Assembly (NCBI RefSeq): GCF_009882935.1
Contig: NZ_WTVA01000014.1
Location: forward strand, 124,001 to 188,000
Length of the DNA: 64,000 nucleotides
Direction: 5' to 3'
Source of the DNA: Sneathiella chungangensis
GTDB taxonomy: Bacteria > Pseudomonadota > Alphaproteobacteria > Sneathiellales > Sneathiellaceae
In this document: one piece after another, positions 36,522-46,066 of the stretch
Position numbering within the stretch: the stretch's first letter is position 1
Layout of the letters: each line of letters opens with the position of its first letter
Made by a program: the position numbers and the translations under genes
Notes under the pieces: generated by a model
Told to the model about the DNA's origin: nothing
What the model saw: the letters and a program-made list of their open reading frames with translations, nothing else
Databases searched by the model: none

Positions 36522-37372
36522 CCAGATTGGAAGTCGATAACCTCTGGGTTAAATTCCCGACCAGAAACGGCATTTTCGACGCGGTTCGGGGCATTTCTTT
36601 CTCGCTGGGCGAGGAACGGCTCGGCATTGTCGGGGAAAGTGGTTCGGGAAAATCCATGACCGGCCGAGCCATATTACGACTGATCAGACCCCCCGGACAG
36701 GTCACGGCAAACCATATAACACTCGATGGCCAGAATCTTATGAAGCTAAGCGAACGGGAGATGCGACAGGTTCGAGGGCGGCGCATTTCGATGATCATGC
36801 AGGATCCGAAATTCTCGCTGAACCCCGTTATGACGGTCGGTCGGCAAATGATGGAAGCCTATGCGACCTCAGGCCGGGGATCAAAGGCGCTGGCGCGAGA
36901 TAAAGCGATGGAGATGTTGGACGCCGTTGCGATCCGGGACCCCTTGAGGGTCTTCAACGCCTATCCGCATGAACTTTCCGGCGGCATGGGACAACGCATA
37001 ATGATTGCCATGATGCTGATACCCGATCCGGATATCCTGATTGCAGACGAGCCGACGTCGGCTCTTGACGTGTCGGTTCAGATGCAGGTTCTCGACATCA
37101 TGGACAAACTGGTGCGGGATCGCGGCATGGGCCTGATTTTTATCAGCCATGATCTTAATCTGGTTTCCTCCTTTTGTGACCGCGTGCTGATCATGTATGC
37201 GGGCAGGATTGTCGAGGCCTGCGCCGCCGACAAGCTCCACGAGGCCACCCATCCCTATACGAGAGGCCTTCTGAAATCGCTGCCGCAGCTGGATGAGCCC
37301 CGCCGGAGGCTGGAAGTGCTCAGCCGCGATCCCGCATGGGCCGAGTCGGAAAGCGTGAGTGGTATCACATGA
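36518..37372 (+). CDS. ABC transporter ATP-binding protein (DppD/NikD-like)
   Basis: 284 residues from the ATG at 36518, which overlaps the permease stop. Walker A GESGSGKS, signature LSGGMGQRIMIAMM and Walker B ILIADEPTSALDVS are all intact. It is shorter than DppD (about 327 residues) because the C-terminal oligopeptide/dipeptide zinc-cluster extension is nearly absent, so it resembles NikD in size. Energises the two permeases together with the following ATPase. Confidence 0.92.
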   Translation: MTRLEVDNLWVKFPTRNGIFDAVRGISFSLGEERLGIVGESGSGKSMTGRAILRLIRPPGQVTANHITLDGQNLMKLSEREMRQVRGRRISMIMQDPKFSLNPVMTVGRQMMEAYATSGRGSKALARDKAMEMLDAVAIRDPLRVFNAYPHELSGGMGQRIMIAMMLIPDPDILIADEPTSALDVSVQMQVLDIMDKLVRDRGMGLIFISHDLNLVSSFCDRVLIMYAGRIVEACAADKLHEATHPYTRGLLKSLPQLDEPRRRLEVLSRDPAWAESESVSGIT

Positions 37373-38130
37373 GCCATATCTCGATCGACAATCTCAGTGT
37401 CTGGTTCGATATCAATGAGGGCCGCGTCGATGCCGTGAAAAATGTCAGCCTGCGCGTCAACCAGGGAGAAAGCTTCGGCCTTGTTGGCGAGAGCGGGTCG
37501 GGTAAATCCACCATCCTCCGTGCGATTGTGGGTCTCACTCCGACATGGTCGGGCGCAATGGCGGTTGCCGGGGAAGAACTTGGCCGAAAACGCAACCGCG
37601 CCTTCTACAAAAAAGTTCAGATGGTATTTCAAGATCCCTATGCGTCCCTCCATCCACGGCAATCGGTTGATCAGGTCTTGGGTGAAACGCTGAAGCTCCA
37701 CGGCGCTGGAGATGTTGATGAGAGAATTGAAAAATTGCTGGCCGATGTCGGGCTTGGCCCGGCCTTTCGATTCCGGTATCCTCATCAGCTCTCAGGTGGC
37801 CAGCGCCAGCGCGTCGCCATTGCCCGCGCACTCGCGCCCGAGCCGGAAATCCTGCTGCTCGACGAACCGACGTCGGCGCTTGATGTATCTGTACAGGCCG
37901 AGATACTGAATTTGCTGAGCGATTTACGACACGAACATAATCTCACCTATGTTATGGTTTCACATGATCTGGCCGTTGTCAGCCATATGTGTGAGAAAAT
38001 TGCCGTCATGCAGCTTGGCGAAATTGTCGAGGTGATGACAGTCGAGGAAATGCGGGAAATGAAACCGAAGCACCCTTATTCCCGCCATCTTCTTGAAAGC
38101 TCGCTCGGCTATAAACGCCGGACAGGATAA
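37369..38130 (+). CDS. ABC transporter ATP-binding protein (DppF/NikE-like)
   Basis: 253 residues from the ATG at 37369, overlapping the previous stop by ATGA. Walker A GESGSGKST, signature LSGGQRQRVAIARAL and Walker B LLLDEPTSALDVS are complete. Like its partner it ends soon after the core domain and lacks the usual C-terminal extension of DppF. Last gene of the transporter operon; the FNR-like site and phaC follow. Confidence 0.92.
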   Translation: MSHISIDNLSVWFDINEGRVDAVKNVSLRVNQGESFGLVGESGSGKSTILRAIVGLTPTWSGAMAVAGEELGRKRNRAFYKKVQMVFQDPYASLHPRQSVDQVLGETLKLHGAGDVDERIEKLLADVGLGPAFRFRYPHQLSGGQRQRVAIARALAPEPEILLLDEPTSALDVSVQAEILNLLSDLRHEHNLTYVMVSHDLAVVSHMCEKIAVMQLGEIVEVMTVEEMREMKPKHPYSRHLLESSLGYKRRTG

Positions 38131-38145
38131 GGGGCGACCCGCAGA

Positions 38146-38159
38146 TTGATCCTGATCAA
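38146..38159 (+). promoter_or_regulatory. FNR/FixK-type site upstream of phaC
   Basis: TTGATCCTGATCAA is a perfect match to TTGAT-N4-ATCAA. A -10-like TTATAT stands at 38182-38187, with its centre 32 bases after the site centre; this places the site at about -41.5 of the expected start, the class II activator position. It should make phaC and the genes behind it respond to low oxygen. Confidence 0.75.
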
Positions 38160-38236
38160 TGCTGCAATGCAAAAGATTGCGTTATATTGATCAAGTTTCA
38201 ATACTTCCTAAGTCGGATGTAAGAATGGAAGTTGTC

Positions 38237-40147
38237 ATGGCACAGAAATCACGCTCCAATAATAAGGGTAAATCGCGAACCGGCCCAAATGGCGCTGTTC
38301 CCGCCAAGCTGGCGTCGGTCGAATTGCCGGCTGCGGCGAAAAAAGAAGCATCAGGCAAAAGCGTTTCGCCTCATTACCGAACCGTATCTCCTTTTGAACG
38401 CGATTCCTATTTTTCTACGTCGATTCAGGAAATTCTCGACCGGTCGATGCATGCCACAGCGGCCCGCTTTACCGGCGGCCTGTCGCCGAGCGCCCTTGCG
38501 GGGGCCTATGCCGATTGGGCCCTTCACCTCGCCACAGCGCCGGGAAAACAAATCCAGCTTGTGGAGAAAGCGGCGAAAAAGAGTATCCGGCTCATGAATT
38601 ATGCAGCCCAATGCGCACAAAATGATCAATGCCATGGGACGGCAGTGCCCTGCATAGAGCCGCTACCGCAGGATAGCCGTTTTAAGGGCGACGCTTGGCA
38701 GACATTCCCTTATAACCTGCTGCATCAAACCTTCCTGATGAACCAGCAATGGTGGCACAACGCGACAACGGGGGTGCGTGGCGTCACCAAACAGCATGAA
38801 AGAGTCGTCGAATTCGCGACGCGCCAGATCCTCGACATTTTCTCGCCATCAAATTATTTTCTCACGAACCCTGAAGTTATCCAGAAAACGATCGATGAGA
38901 ACGGTCAAAATCTGGTGCGCGGCTATCAGAATTTCGTCGCGGACTTCGAAGCGGCCATAAGCGGGCGGAAACGCACCGACGAACAGAAATACGAAGTCGG
39001 CCGTAACCTGGCGATAACACCGGGAAAAGTGGTTTATCGCAATCGGCTTATCGAACTCATCCAGTACGAACCGACGACCGATAAGGTCCGGCCGGAGCCG
39101 GTTCTGATCGTTCCGGCCTGGATCATGAAATATTACATTCTGGATCTCTCGCCGGAAAATTCTCTCGTCAAATACCTGACAGAGCAGGGATTCACGGTTT
39201 TCATGATTTCATGGAAGAATCCGGACCCTGACGACCGGGATTTATCCATGGATGATTACCGGCAGCTCGGCATAATGACGGCCCTGGATGTGATCGGGAA
39301 TATTGTTCCTGAACAAAAAGTCCACGGCGTTGGCTATTGCCTTGGTGGCACTTTACTGACCATTGCCGCCGCCGCCATGTCCCGTGATCATGACGACCGT
39401 TTGCAAACCCTGTCCCTTTTCGCGGCGCAAGCCGATTTCACGGAAGCGGGAGAGTTGATGCTGTTCATCAACGAAAGTCAGATCACCTTCCTTGAAGACA
39501 TGATGTGGGAACAGGGGTTCCTCGACACCAAGCAAATGGCCGGCGCGTTCCAGCTGCTGCGCTCAAGCGATTTGATCTGGTCTCGGTCCGTTCATGATTA
39601 CTTGATGGGCGATGCGCCGGTCCTGAATGATCTGATGACGTGGAATGCCGATGCGACGCGGATGCCCTACCGGATGCATTCGGAATATTTGCGGCAACTG
39701 TTCCTCAATAACGATCTTGCAGAAGGCCGCTTTATGGTTGAGGGCCGTCCTGTGACGGTTTCAGATATTCGCGTTCCGATCTTTGCGGTTGGCACGGAAC
39801 ATGACCATGTCGCCCCTTGGCGCTCGGTTTTCAAGTTCCATATGCTGGCAGACACTGAGATCACTTTCCTGCTGACAAACGGCGGGCACAATGCGGGCAT
39901 CGTTTCGGAGCCCGGGCATCCGCGCCGTCATTACCGCGTCGGCACTCATAAAATTGACGATCGGTATAGGGATCCGGAAGAGTGGTATGGTGAAATGCCG
40001 GAACAGGACGGATCCTGGTGGCCCGAGTTCAGCACCTGGCTGAAAGCGCATTCTGGTGATCCGGTGTCGCCGCCACCCATGGGACTCGCAGAAATGGGAT
40101 ACAACATCGTTGGAAACGCGCCGGGAATATATGTGTTTCTGGAATAA
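38237..40147 (+). CDS. phaC: Class I poly(3-hydroxyalkanoate) synthase
   Basis: 636 residues from the ATG at 38237 (GGAAG before it; ATG at 38225 also possible). After a basic, low-complexity N-terminus of about 50 residues come the PhaC N-terminal domain and the alpha/beta hydrolase core. The triad is visible: Cys368 in GYCLGG (lipase-box variant), Asp523 in HDHVAPW, His551 in NGGHNAG. It polymerises 3-hydroxyacyl-CoA into storage granules. No phaA, phaB, depolymerase or phasin gene lies here; instead a hydratase-phosphotransacylase fusion and an acyl kinase follow. Confidence 0.93.
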   Translation: MAQKSRSNNKGKSRTGPNGAVPAKLASVELPAAAKKEASGKSVSPHYRTVSPFERDSYFSTSIQEILDRSMHATAARFTGGLSPSALAGAYADWALHLATAPGKQIQLVEKAAKKSIRLMNYAAQCAQNDQCHGTAVPCIEPLPQDSRFKGDAWQTFPYNLLHQTFLMNQQWWHNATTGVRGVTKQHERVVEFATRQILDIFSPSNYFLTNPEVIQKTIDENGQNLVRGYQNFVADFEAAISGRKRTDEQKYEVGRNLAITPGKVVYRNRLIELIQYEPTTDKVRPEPVLIVPAWIMKYYILDLSPENSLVKYLTEQGFTVFMISWKNPDPDDRDLSMDDYRQLGIMTALDVIGNIVPEQKVHGVGYCLGGTLLTIAAAAMSRDHDDRLQTLSLFAAQADFTEAGELMLFINESQITFLEDMMWEQGFLDTKQMAGAFQLLRSSDLIWSRSVHDYLMGDAPVLNDLMTWNADATRMPYRMHSEYLRQLFLNNDLAEGRFMVEGRPVTVSDIRVPIFAVGTEHDHVAPWRSVFKFHMLADTEITFLLTNGGHNAGIVSEPGHPRRHYRVGTHKIDDRYRDPEEWYGEMPEQDGSWWPEFSTWLKAHSGDPVSPPPMGLAEMGYNIVGNAPGIYVFLE

Positions 40148-40180
40148 GCGGGTTCACTCACAGACCTTTTAGGGCCGATC

Positions 40181-41575
40181 ATGCAATATATCGAAAACAG
40201 GACATATGACGAAATTTCCGTTGGCGATACGGCAACGTTAGTTCGTGATCTGGGGGCGAAAGACATCGAACTCTTTGCGGTGATGTCCGGAGACGTGAAC
40301 CCGGCTCATGTGGATACCGAATTCGCCAAGTCCGACATGTTCCATAAGGTAATTGCCCACGGCATGTGGGGTGGCTCCCTGATCTCGGCGGTTCTCGGAA
40401 CCGAACTTCCGGGTCCGGGGACAATATATCTGAAACAATCTCTCAGCTTTCTAAAACCCGTCGGTTTGGGGGACCGGGTAACCGTGCGGGTCACCGTGAA
40501 GGAGAAAATAGACGAAGCACATCGTCTTATACTTGCCTGCGATTGTACCAATCAGAAAGGTGAGGTTGTGATAGACGGTGAGGCAGAAGTGATCGCGCCA
40601 ACGGAAAAGGTCCGCCGACCGCGTGTTCTTCTGCCAGAGGTCCATCTGCATGAAACCGGCGAACAATATCGGCAGCTTCTTGCGGCGACGCACGATCTGG
40701 ATCCCATCCCGACGGCTGTCGTGCATCCCTGCGATACCCTCTCCCTGATCGGCGCACTGGAATCAGCAAAAGAAGGGTTGATTATTCCTTATCTCATTGG
40801 ACCGACGGCAAAAATTCTCGCCGCAGCGAAGGAAGCGAACAGGGAACTCGGATCAGTCAAGATTATCGATGTTCCACACAGCCATGCCGCCGCCCGCAAG
40901 GCCGTCGATATGGTCCGCGATGGAACCGTCATGGCATTGATGAAAGGCAAGCTGCATACGGATGAAATTATGGAGGCCGTCGTCGACCGTGAGTTTGGCC
41001 TCAAAACGGAACGGCGCATCAGTCATGTGTTTGTTCTCGACGTACCGCATTATCCGAAACCGCTTTTCATCACCGATGCGGCGATAAATATATATCCGGA
41101 CCTGAATGACAAGCGGGATATCATTCAGAATGCGATAGAGCTCGCCCATGCACTTGGGATCGATATGCCAAAAGTCGCCGTTCTTTCGGCAATCGAAACG
41201 GTTTATCCCAAGATCAATTCCACCGTTGATGCGGCGGCGCTTTGTAAAATGGCGGACCGCGGCCAGATTACCGGTGGCTTGCTTGACGGCCCTCTTGCCT
41301 TTGACAATGCCATCTCGAAATCAGCGGCGGAAGCGAAGGGAATTACCTCCGCGGTGGCTGGCGATGCCGACATATTGGTTGTGCCGGATCTTGAGGCCGG
41401 GAATATGGTCGCCAAGCAGCTGATCTATCTGGCCGGCGCCGAATCTGCCGGTATTGTGCTCGGCGCGCGGGTGCCGATCATACTTACCAGCCGGGCGGAC
41501 GGCACCCTGTCCCGCCTCGCTTCCTCGGCGCTTGCCCAGCTTTTTGCGCATCATCTCCTGCAAGTGAAACCATGA
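40181..41575 (+). CDS. Bifunctional (R)-enoyl-CoA hydratase / phosphate acyltransferase
   Basis: 464 residues in two parts. Residues about 1-140 are a MaoC/PhaJ hydratase with SGDVNPAHVD; Asp38 and His43 have the spacing of the PhaJ catalytic pair, and GTIYLKQSLSFLKPV follows. Residues about 155-464 are a phosphate acetyl/butyryltransferase domain (VVHPCDTLSLIGALESAKEG, LTSRADGTLSRLASSALA). It links (R)-3-hydroxyacyl-CoA to enoyl-CoA and exchanges CoA for phosphate on an acyl group. It starts 33 bases after phaC and overlaps the kinase gene by ATGA. Confidence 0.93.
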   Translation: MQYIENRTYDEISVGDTATLVRDLGAKDIELFAVMSGDVNPAHVDTEFAKSDMFHKVIAHGMWGGSLISAVLGTELPGPGTIYLKQSLSFLKPVGLGDRVTVRVTVKEKIDEAHRLILACDCTNQKGEVVIDGEAEVIAPTEKVRRPRVLLPEVHLHETGEQYRQLLAATHDLDPIPTAVVHPCDTLSLIGALESAKEGLIIPYLIGPTAKILAAAKEANRELGSVKIIDVPHSHAAARKAVDMVRDGTVMALMKGKLHTDEIMEAVVDREFGLKTERRISHVFVLDVPHYPKPLFITDAAINIYPDLNDKRDIIQNAIELAHALGIDMPKVAVLSAIETVYPKINSTVDAAALCKMADRGQITGGLLDGPLAFDNAISKSAAEAKGITSAVAGDADILVVPDLEAGNMVAKQLIYLAGAESAGIVLGARVPIILTSRADGTLSRLASSALAQLFAHHLLQVKP

Positions 41576-42762
41576 CCGAGGCAGTCCTTGTCCTGAATGC
41601 AGGATCGTCCAGCATCAAATTCGCTCTGTATTCCCTTGCGGAAATTGCGGGCATGCCGCATGTGCGCGGCAAGATCGAAAGCATTCGACGCGCGCCTGTT
41701 TTCAAGGCCGTGGACAGGAACGGGCAGGAGCTGGACAAAGGATCGCTTGGATCCATAGACGTCTCCTCTGATCATCACGAGTTAACCGCGCACTTGCTCG
41801 ACTGGGTCGAACAACATGACGACGGACACGAGGTTGTTGCAATCGGACATCGCGTCGTCCATGGCGGCCGTGATTTTTCGGCGCCAGTCCAGATTAACCG
41901 TGAAGTGCTGGAAAAGCTGAAGGGTTTCAATTCCCTTGCACCATTGCATCAACCCAATAACCTCGCCCCGATCGAGGCACTGTTCGCCCGTGATGCGAAT
42001 GTCATTCAAGTCGCCTGTTTCGATACGTCATTTCACCGTACACAGACGCATTTGGCGGAACTCTTTGCACTGCCGAGACGATTCATGGAGGAGGGTGTTA
42101 TCCGCTACGGTTTTCACGGCCTGTCCTATGAATATATTTCCGGCGCACTCACAAAGCATCTTGGTGACGACGCGGGCGGACGGATCATTGTTGCGCATCT
42201 TGGAAACGGCGCCAGCCTTTGCGCCATAGAGAACCGGAAAAGCGTGGCAACCAGCATGGGTTTCACCGCTCTCGATGGGCTGGTTATGGGGAGCCGTTGC
42301 GGCACGCTCGATCCCGGGGTAGTTCTCTATTTAATGCAGGAACGCGGCATGAATGCCGATCAGATACAGCACCTTCTCTACAACGAATCCGGCCTTCTCG
42401 GCGTGTCGGGCATCAGCAATAACATGCAGGTTCTTCTGGAAAGCGACCGGGCGGAAGCGAAGGAAGCAGTCGATCTCTTCTGTTATCGCGCCGCAAGTGA
42501 AATTGCCTCCCTCATTGTCCCGCTTCAGGGCCTCGATGCCATCGTGTTCACCGCCGGCATTGGCGAGAATTCCCCGGCTATCCGCGCTGAAATCTGCCGT
42601 AATCTTAATTGGCTCGATATCGCACTTGACGATCGCGCCAATGCCGCCAACAAAACAATTATCAGTACGGATTCCTCCGCAATAACCGTCTCCGTTATCC
42701 CGACCGATGAGGAAAGTGTCATTGCGAAAGCAACGCGGAAATTATTCCTGGCGGGGAATTAG
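41572..42762 (+). CDS. Acetate/propionate/butyrate kinase
   Basis: 396 residues of the ASKHA family. LNAGSSSIKFALY (8-20) is the phosphate-1 motif. HRVVHGG, FDTSFH, YGFHGLSYEYI and HLGNGASLCAI are the classic acetokinase signatures. It turns an acyl phosphate plus ADP into acid plus ATP. With the phosphotransacylase upstream it forms a complete acyl-CoA to ATP route. Chain length cannot be decided: AckA and short-chain kinases share these motifs. Confidence 0.92.
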   Translation: MTEAVLVLNAGSSSIKFALYSLAEIAGMPHVRGKIESIRRAPVFKAVDRNGQELDKGSLGSIDVSSDHHELTAHLLDWVEQHDDGHEVVAIGHRVVHGGRDFSAPVQINREVLEKLKGFNSLAPLHQPNNLAPIEALFARDANVIQVACFDTSFHRTQTHLAELFALPRRFMEEGVIRYGFHGLSYEYISGALTKHLGDDAGGRIIVAHLGNGASLCAIENRKSVATSMGFTALDGLVMGSRCGTLDPGVVLYLMQERGMNADQIQHLLYNESGLLGVSGISNNMQVLLESDRAEAKEAVDLFCYRAASEIASLIVPLQGLDAIVFTAGIGENSPAIRAEICRNLNWLDIALDDRANAANKTIISTDSSAITVSVIPTDEESVIAKATRKLFLAGN

Positions 42763-42773
42763 CGAGGCATCTC

Positions 42774-44501
42774 ATGGCGGAATCGAAAATCGAAAGAATT
42801 ATTCCGGCAGTCGCGTGGCTTAGAACCTATCGCATAGGGGAATTTCCGGGTGACCTGACCGCCGGCATCATTACTGCGATCCTGCTCGTTCCTCAGGCAA
42901 TGGCCTATTCTATCCTGGCCGGCTTGCCGCCGGAAGTCGGCCTATACGCAAGTATCGTCCCGCCTATTCTTTACGCGTTCTTCGGTAGCAGCCGGGCGCT
43001 GGCCGTCGGGCCCGTTGCCGTCGCATCGCTGATGGTGGCGAGCGCCCTTGGCAGCCTCGCACTCCCGGGATCAGCCGACTATATTGTTGCGGCGTTGGTT
43101 CTTTCCGCCCTGATCGGCGTCTTCCTTTTGATAATGGGCATTGCAAAGCTCGGCTTTCTCGCCAACTTCCTGAGCCATCCCGTGATGTCCGGATTTACCA
43201 GCGCGGCCGCAATCGTTATCGCCTTCAGCCAGTTAAAGCACCTTCTCGGCCTCGACATCCCGCGTGGCGCGCGCATCGATGAAGCTGTCCTTTATATTTT
43301 CCAGCATATCCCTGAAGCCAACACAACGACGGTTTCCATCAGTGTTGCCAGCCTCCTGCTCCTGTTCGGCCTTCGCCAGTATCTTGGACCATTGCTGATA
43401 AAACTCGGCCTGTCAGAAGGAATTGCCAATACTCTCGTGAAGGCCGGGCCCATGCTCGTCGTCGTAATGATGACCGTTCTTTCGGCCAACATGCTTTGGA
43501 ACGAAACGTCGGGACTGGCGGTCGTCGGGAGCATCCCAGCGGGCCTTCCGCCGCTCACTGTCCCCAGCTTTGATATTGCGCTCTGGCGGGAGCTTGCGGT
43601 TTCCGCGGCATTGATCGCACTGGTAAGCTTTGTTGAAAGCGTTGCGATCGCCCGCGTTCTCGCGAGCAAGCGTCGCCAGAAAATTGACGTGAACCAGGAA
43701 CTCGTTGGCCTCGGCGTCGCGAACATCGGCGCTGCCTTTTCAGGCGGCAGTCCGGTTTGCGGCGGATTCAGCCGCTCGGTCGTCAATTTTGCCGCCGGCG
43801 CCAACACCCAGTTGGCGGCGATCATCACCGCGTTTCTGATTGCGCTTTCGGTTCTTTTCTTCACGCCGCTTTTCTACTATTTGCCACAGTCCGTGTTGGC
43901 GGCCATCATCATAATTGCCGTTCTTGGCCTTGTTGATTTCAAAGCGCTCAAGGTCAATTGGCGTTACAGCAAGAGCGATGCCGCAGCCTGGGTTGTTACC
44001 TTTATCGTCGTGATGGCTGAGGGTATCGAATTGGGTATCGTCGCCGGGGTGGTGATATCGCTGATCCTGTTCCTCTGGCGCAGCAGCAAGCCGCATATCG
44101 CCATTGTCGGGCGTGTCGGAAACACGGAGCATTTCCGCAATATCAAACGCCATTCAGTGCGTACCTGTCCGCATTTGCTGGCCATTCGGGTGGATGAAAG
44201 CCTGTTTTTTGCCAATACCCGTTATTTCGAGAATTACGTCCTTTCCGCTGTCGTCGACCAACCCGACGTCAAGCATGTCGTATTCATCTGCAGCGCTATT
44301 AACGCGATCGACGGCAGTGCCCTCGAGTCCCTGGAACAGCTCATCTCGGATCTTGAAAGCGCCGGCGTCACCTTCCATCTGGCGGAGGTAAAGGGTCCGG
44401 TAATGGATCGGCTTGAAAGAACGGATTTTCTGGACCATTTGAAACCCGGAAAGGTGTTTTTAAGCACGCATGACGCATTTAAAGAACTGGAATGCGCGTA
44501 A
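42774..44501 (+). CDS. SulP family inorganic anion transporter with STAS domain
   Basis: 575 residues. About 11-14 hydrophobic segments form the SulP core, with PGDLTAGIITAILLVPQAMAYSILAGLPPEVGLYAS near the start. The cytoplasmic STAS domain covers about 450-565 and includes FICSAINAIDGSALESLEQLI. Family members carry sulfate, bicarbonate or dicarboxylates with protons or sodium. It follows the kinase by 11 bases and touches the next gene through TAATG, so it belongs to the phaC unit. Confidence 0.9.
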   Translation: MAESKIERIIPAVAWLRTYRIGEFPGDLTAGIITAILLVPQAMAYSILAGLPPEVGLYASIVPPILYAFFGSSRALAVGPVAVASLMVASALGSLALPGSADYIVAALVLSALIGVFLLIMGIAKLGFLANFLSHPVMSGFTSAAAIVIAFSQLKHLLGLDIPRGARIDEAVLYIFQHIPEANTTTVSISVASLLLLFGLRQYLGPLLIKLGLSEGIANTLVKAGPMLVVVMMTVLSANMLWNETSGLAVVGSIPAGLPPLTVPSFDIALWRELAVSAALIALVSFVESVAIARVLASKRRQKIDVNQELVGLGVANIGAAFSGGSPVCGGFSRSVVNFAAGANTQLAAIITAFLIALSVLFFTPLFYYLPQSVLAAIIIIAVLGLVDFKALKVNWRYSKSDAAAWVVTFIVVMAEGIELGIVAGVVISLILFLWRSSKPHIAIVGRVGNTEHFRNIKRHSVRTCPHLLAIRVDESLFFANTRYFENYVLSAVVDQPDVKHVVFICSAINAIDGSALESLEQLISDLESAGVTFHLAEVKGPVMDRLERTDFLDHLKPGKVFLSTHDAFKELECA

Positions 44502-46066
44502 TGACGCAAAAGGACGCGGCCATATCACAGGAAGAGGTTATCTCCTTCCTGAAAAATCCGGATAACTATCCCTGCAATCCCGAAATAATAGAGGTTCACG
44601 ATACCCACGGCGCCCTGGTTTTCCTTGCGGGGGAAGATGCCTACAAAATCAAGAAGGCCGTGAAATTTCCCTATATGGATTTCTCGACGCTTGATCTGCG
44701 GCGTAAATTCTGCGCGCGGGAACTTGATATCAATCAACCGGCCGCGCCCGAAATATATCTTGGCGTTGTCGCGATTACGCAGGAAAAGGATGGGTCTCTC
44801 GCTTTCGATGGCGCAGGGCAACCCGTCGAATGGGCCGTTCACATGAAACGGTTTGAACAAAAGAACATGCTGGACCAGTTGCCGCATGAAGCGGTGACCG
44901 ATAAGACGCTGATCGCGAAACTGGCAGGGGTCGTTTTCAAGTATCACCAAGCGGCGAAACGAGTGAATGTTTCGGACGGTCCTTACCGCGTCAAAGTCCT
45001 GATAGACGAGTTGATGGAAAGCTTCGAAGACGCACCGGATATCTTTTCGAAGAAGAAGGTGGCACAATTCGGCAAACTCGCGATGCAACATCTGGCGAAC
45101 GCCCATTACTGCCTGCGATTCCGCGGGCGGCGGGGCTTTATCCGGCGTTGTCATGGTGATTTGCATCTACGCAACATCGTCCTGTTGGATGGCAAGCCGG
45201 TCCTGTTTGACGCCCTCGAATTTGACGAGAACCTGGCAACCACTGACGTTCTGTACGATCTCGCTTTTCTTCTGATGGATCTTGACCAGCGCCGCATGAG
45301 CCCGAGCGCGAACCAGTTGCTCAATCGCTATCTGTATCTTTCCGGCGCGCTGGACGATATTTACGGGCTGACAGCGATGCCGCTTTTCCTCTCTATCCGC
45401 GCGGGGATCAGGGCAATGGTCGCCAATGACCATGCCCGGCAGGTTAGCGGCAAAGCGGCCGAAAAGGAACAGGCGGCCGCGCGGGAATATTTCTTAACCG
45501 CGCATCAATATCTGAAGGCAAAGCAGCCCGTCCTGATTGCCGTTGGCGGCTTTTCCGGAACGGGCAAAACTACCCTCGCCGCTCGGCTGTCAGGGATTTT
45601 GGAACATGTGCCGGGATTTCTGCATTTGCGTTCCGACCTTGAGCGAAAATCGCTTTTCGACGTTCCGGAAACAGAACGGCTGGCGCCGACAAGATACACG
45701 CAGGAAACCAGTGACCAGGTCTATGCGCGGCTGCATCACAAGGCGCGTATCGCCCTTAAATCCGGCCAGCGGGTTATCGTCGATGCGGTCTTTTCAAAAG
45801 AATCGGAGCGCGCCTTATTCGAACGGCTTGCGGAGGAGTTTGGCATTCCGTTCGTCGGGCTATGGCTCGAGGCGAAAGAGTCCCTGATCGCCGAACGTGT
45901 CGCGGCGCGTAAAAATGACGCCTCAGACGCGACTCCCACCGTCGTGCACCAACAGGTAAATCGCGGTGCCGGCGACATCAACTGGCACCGGATTGATGCC
46001 AGCGGGACGGAATTCGACAGTTTGCAACAGGCTCTTTCGATTTTAGAGCTATCGAAAATCGACTAG
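44501..46066 (+). CDS. Two-domain protein: aminoglycoside phosphotransferase-like kinase plus AAA/P-loop ATPase
   Basis: 521 residues from ATG 44501 (GGAA 8 bases upstream, TAATG overlap with SulP); an ATG at 44492 is the alternative. The N-terminal half has the APH-like kinase catalytic pattern CHGDLHLRN near residue 217 followed by LFDALEFDENLATTDVLYDLAFLLMDL. The C-terminal half carries Walker A GGFSGTGKTTLA near 349-360 and resembles small-molecule kinases. The combination is a recognised but functionally unassigned family. It ends the phaC operon and is not an antibiotic-resistance gene by context. Confidence 0.88.
   Translation: MTQKDAAISQEEVISFLKNPDNYPCNPEIIEVHDTHGALVFLAGEDAYKIKKAVKFPYMDFSTLDLRRKFCARELDINQPAAPEIYLGVVAITQEKDGSLAFDGAGQPVEWAVHMKRFEQKNMLDQLPHEAVTDKTLIAKLAGVVFKYHQAAKRVNVSDGPYRVKVLIDELMESFEDAPDIFSKKKVAQFGKLAMQHLANAHYCLRFRGRRGFIRRCHGDLHLRNIVLLDGKPVLFDALEFDENLATTDVLYDLAFLLMDLDQRRMSPSANQLLNRYLYLSGALDDIYGLTAMPLFLSIRAGIRAMVANDHARQVSGKAAEKEQAAAREYFLTAHQYLKAKQPVLIAVGGFSGTGKTTLAARLSGILEHVPGFLHLRSDLERKSLFDVPETERLAPTRYTQETSDQVYARLHHKARIALKSGQRVIVDAVFSKESERALFERLAEEFGIPFVGLWLEAKESLIAERVAARKNDASDATPTVVHQQVNRGAGDINWHRIDASGTEFDSLQQALSILELSKID

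Noticed and set aside
38186-38200. TTGATCAAG… as a second FNR site before phaC
   Set aside because: The half sites lack the four-base spacer required for the consensus; it overlaps the expected -10 and start region instead.
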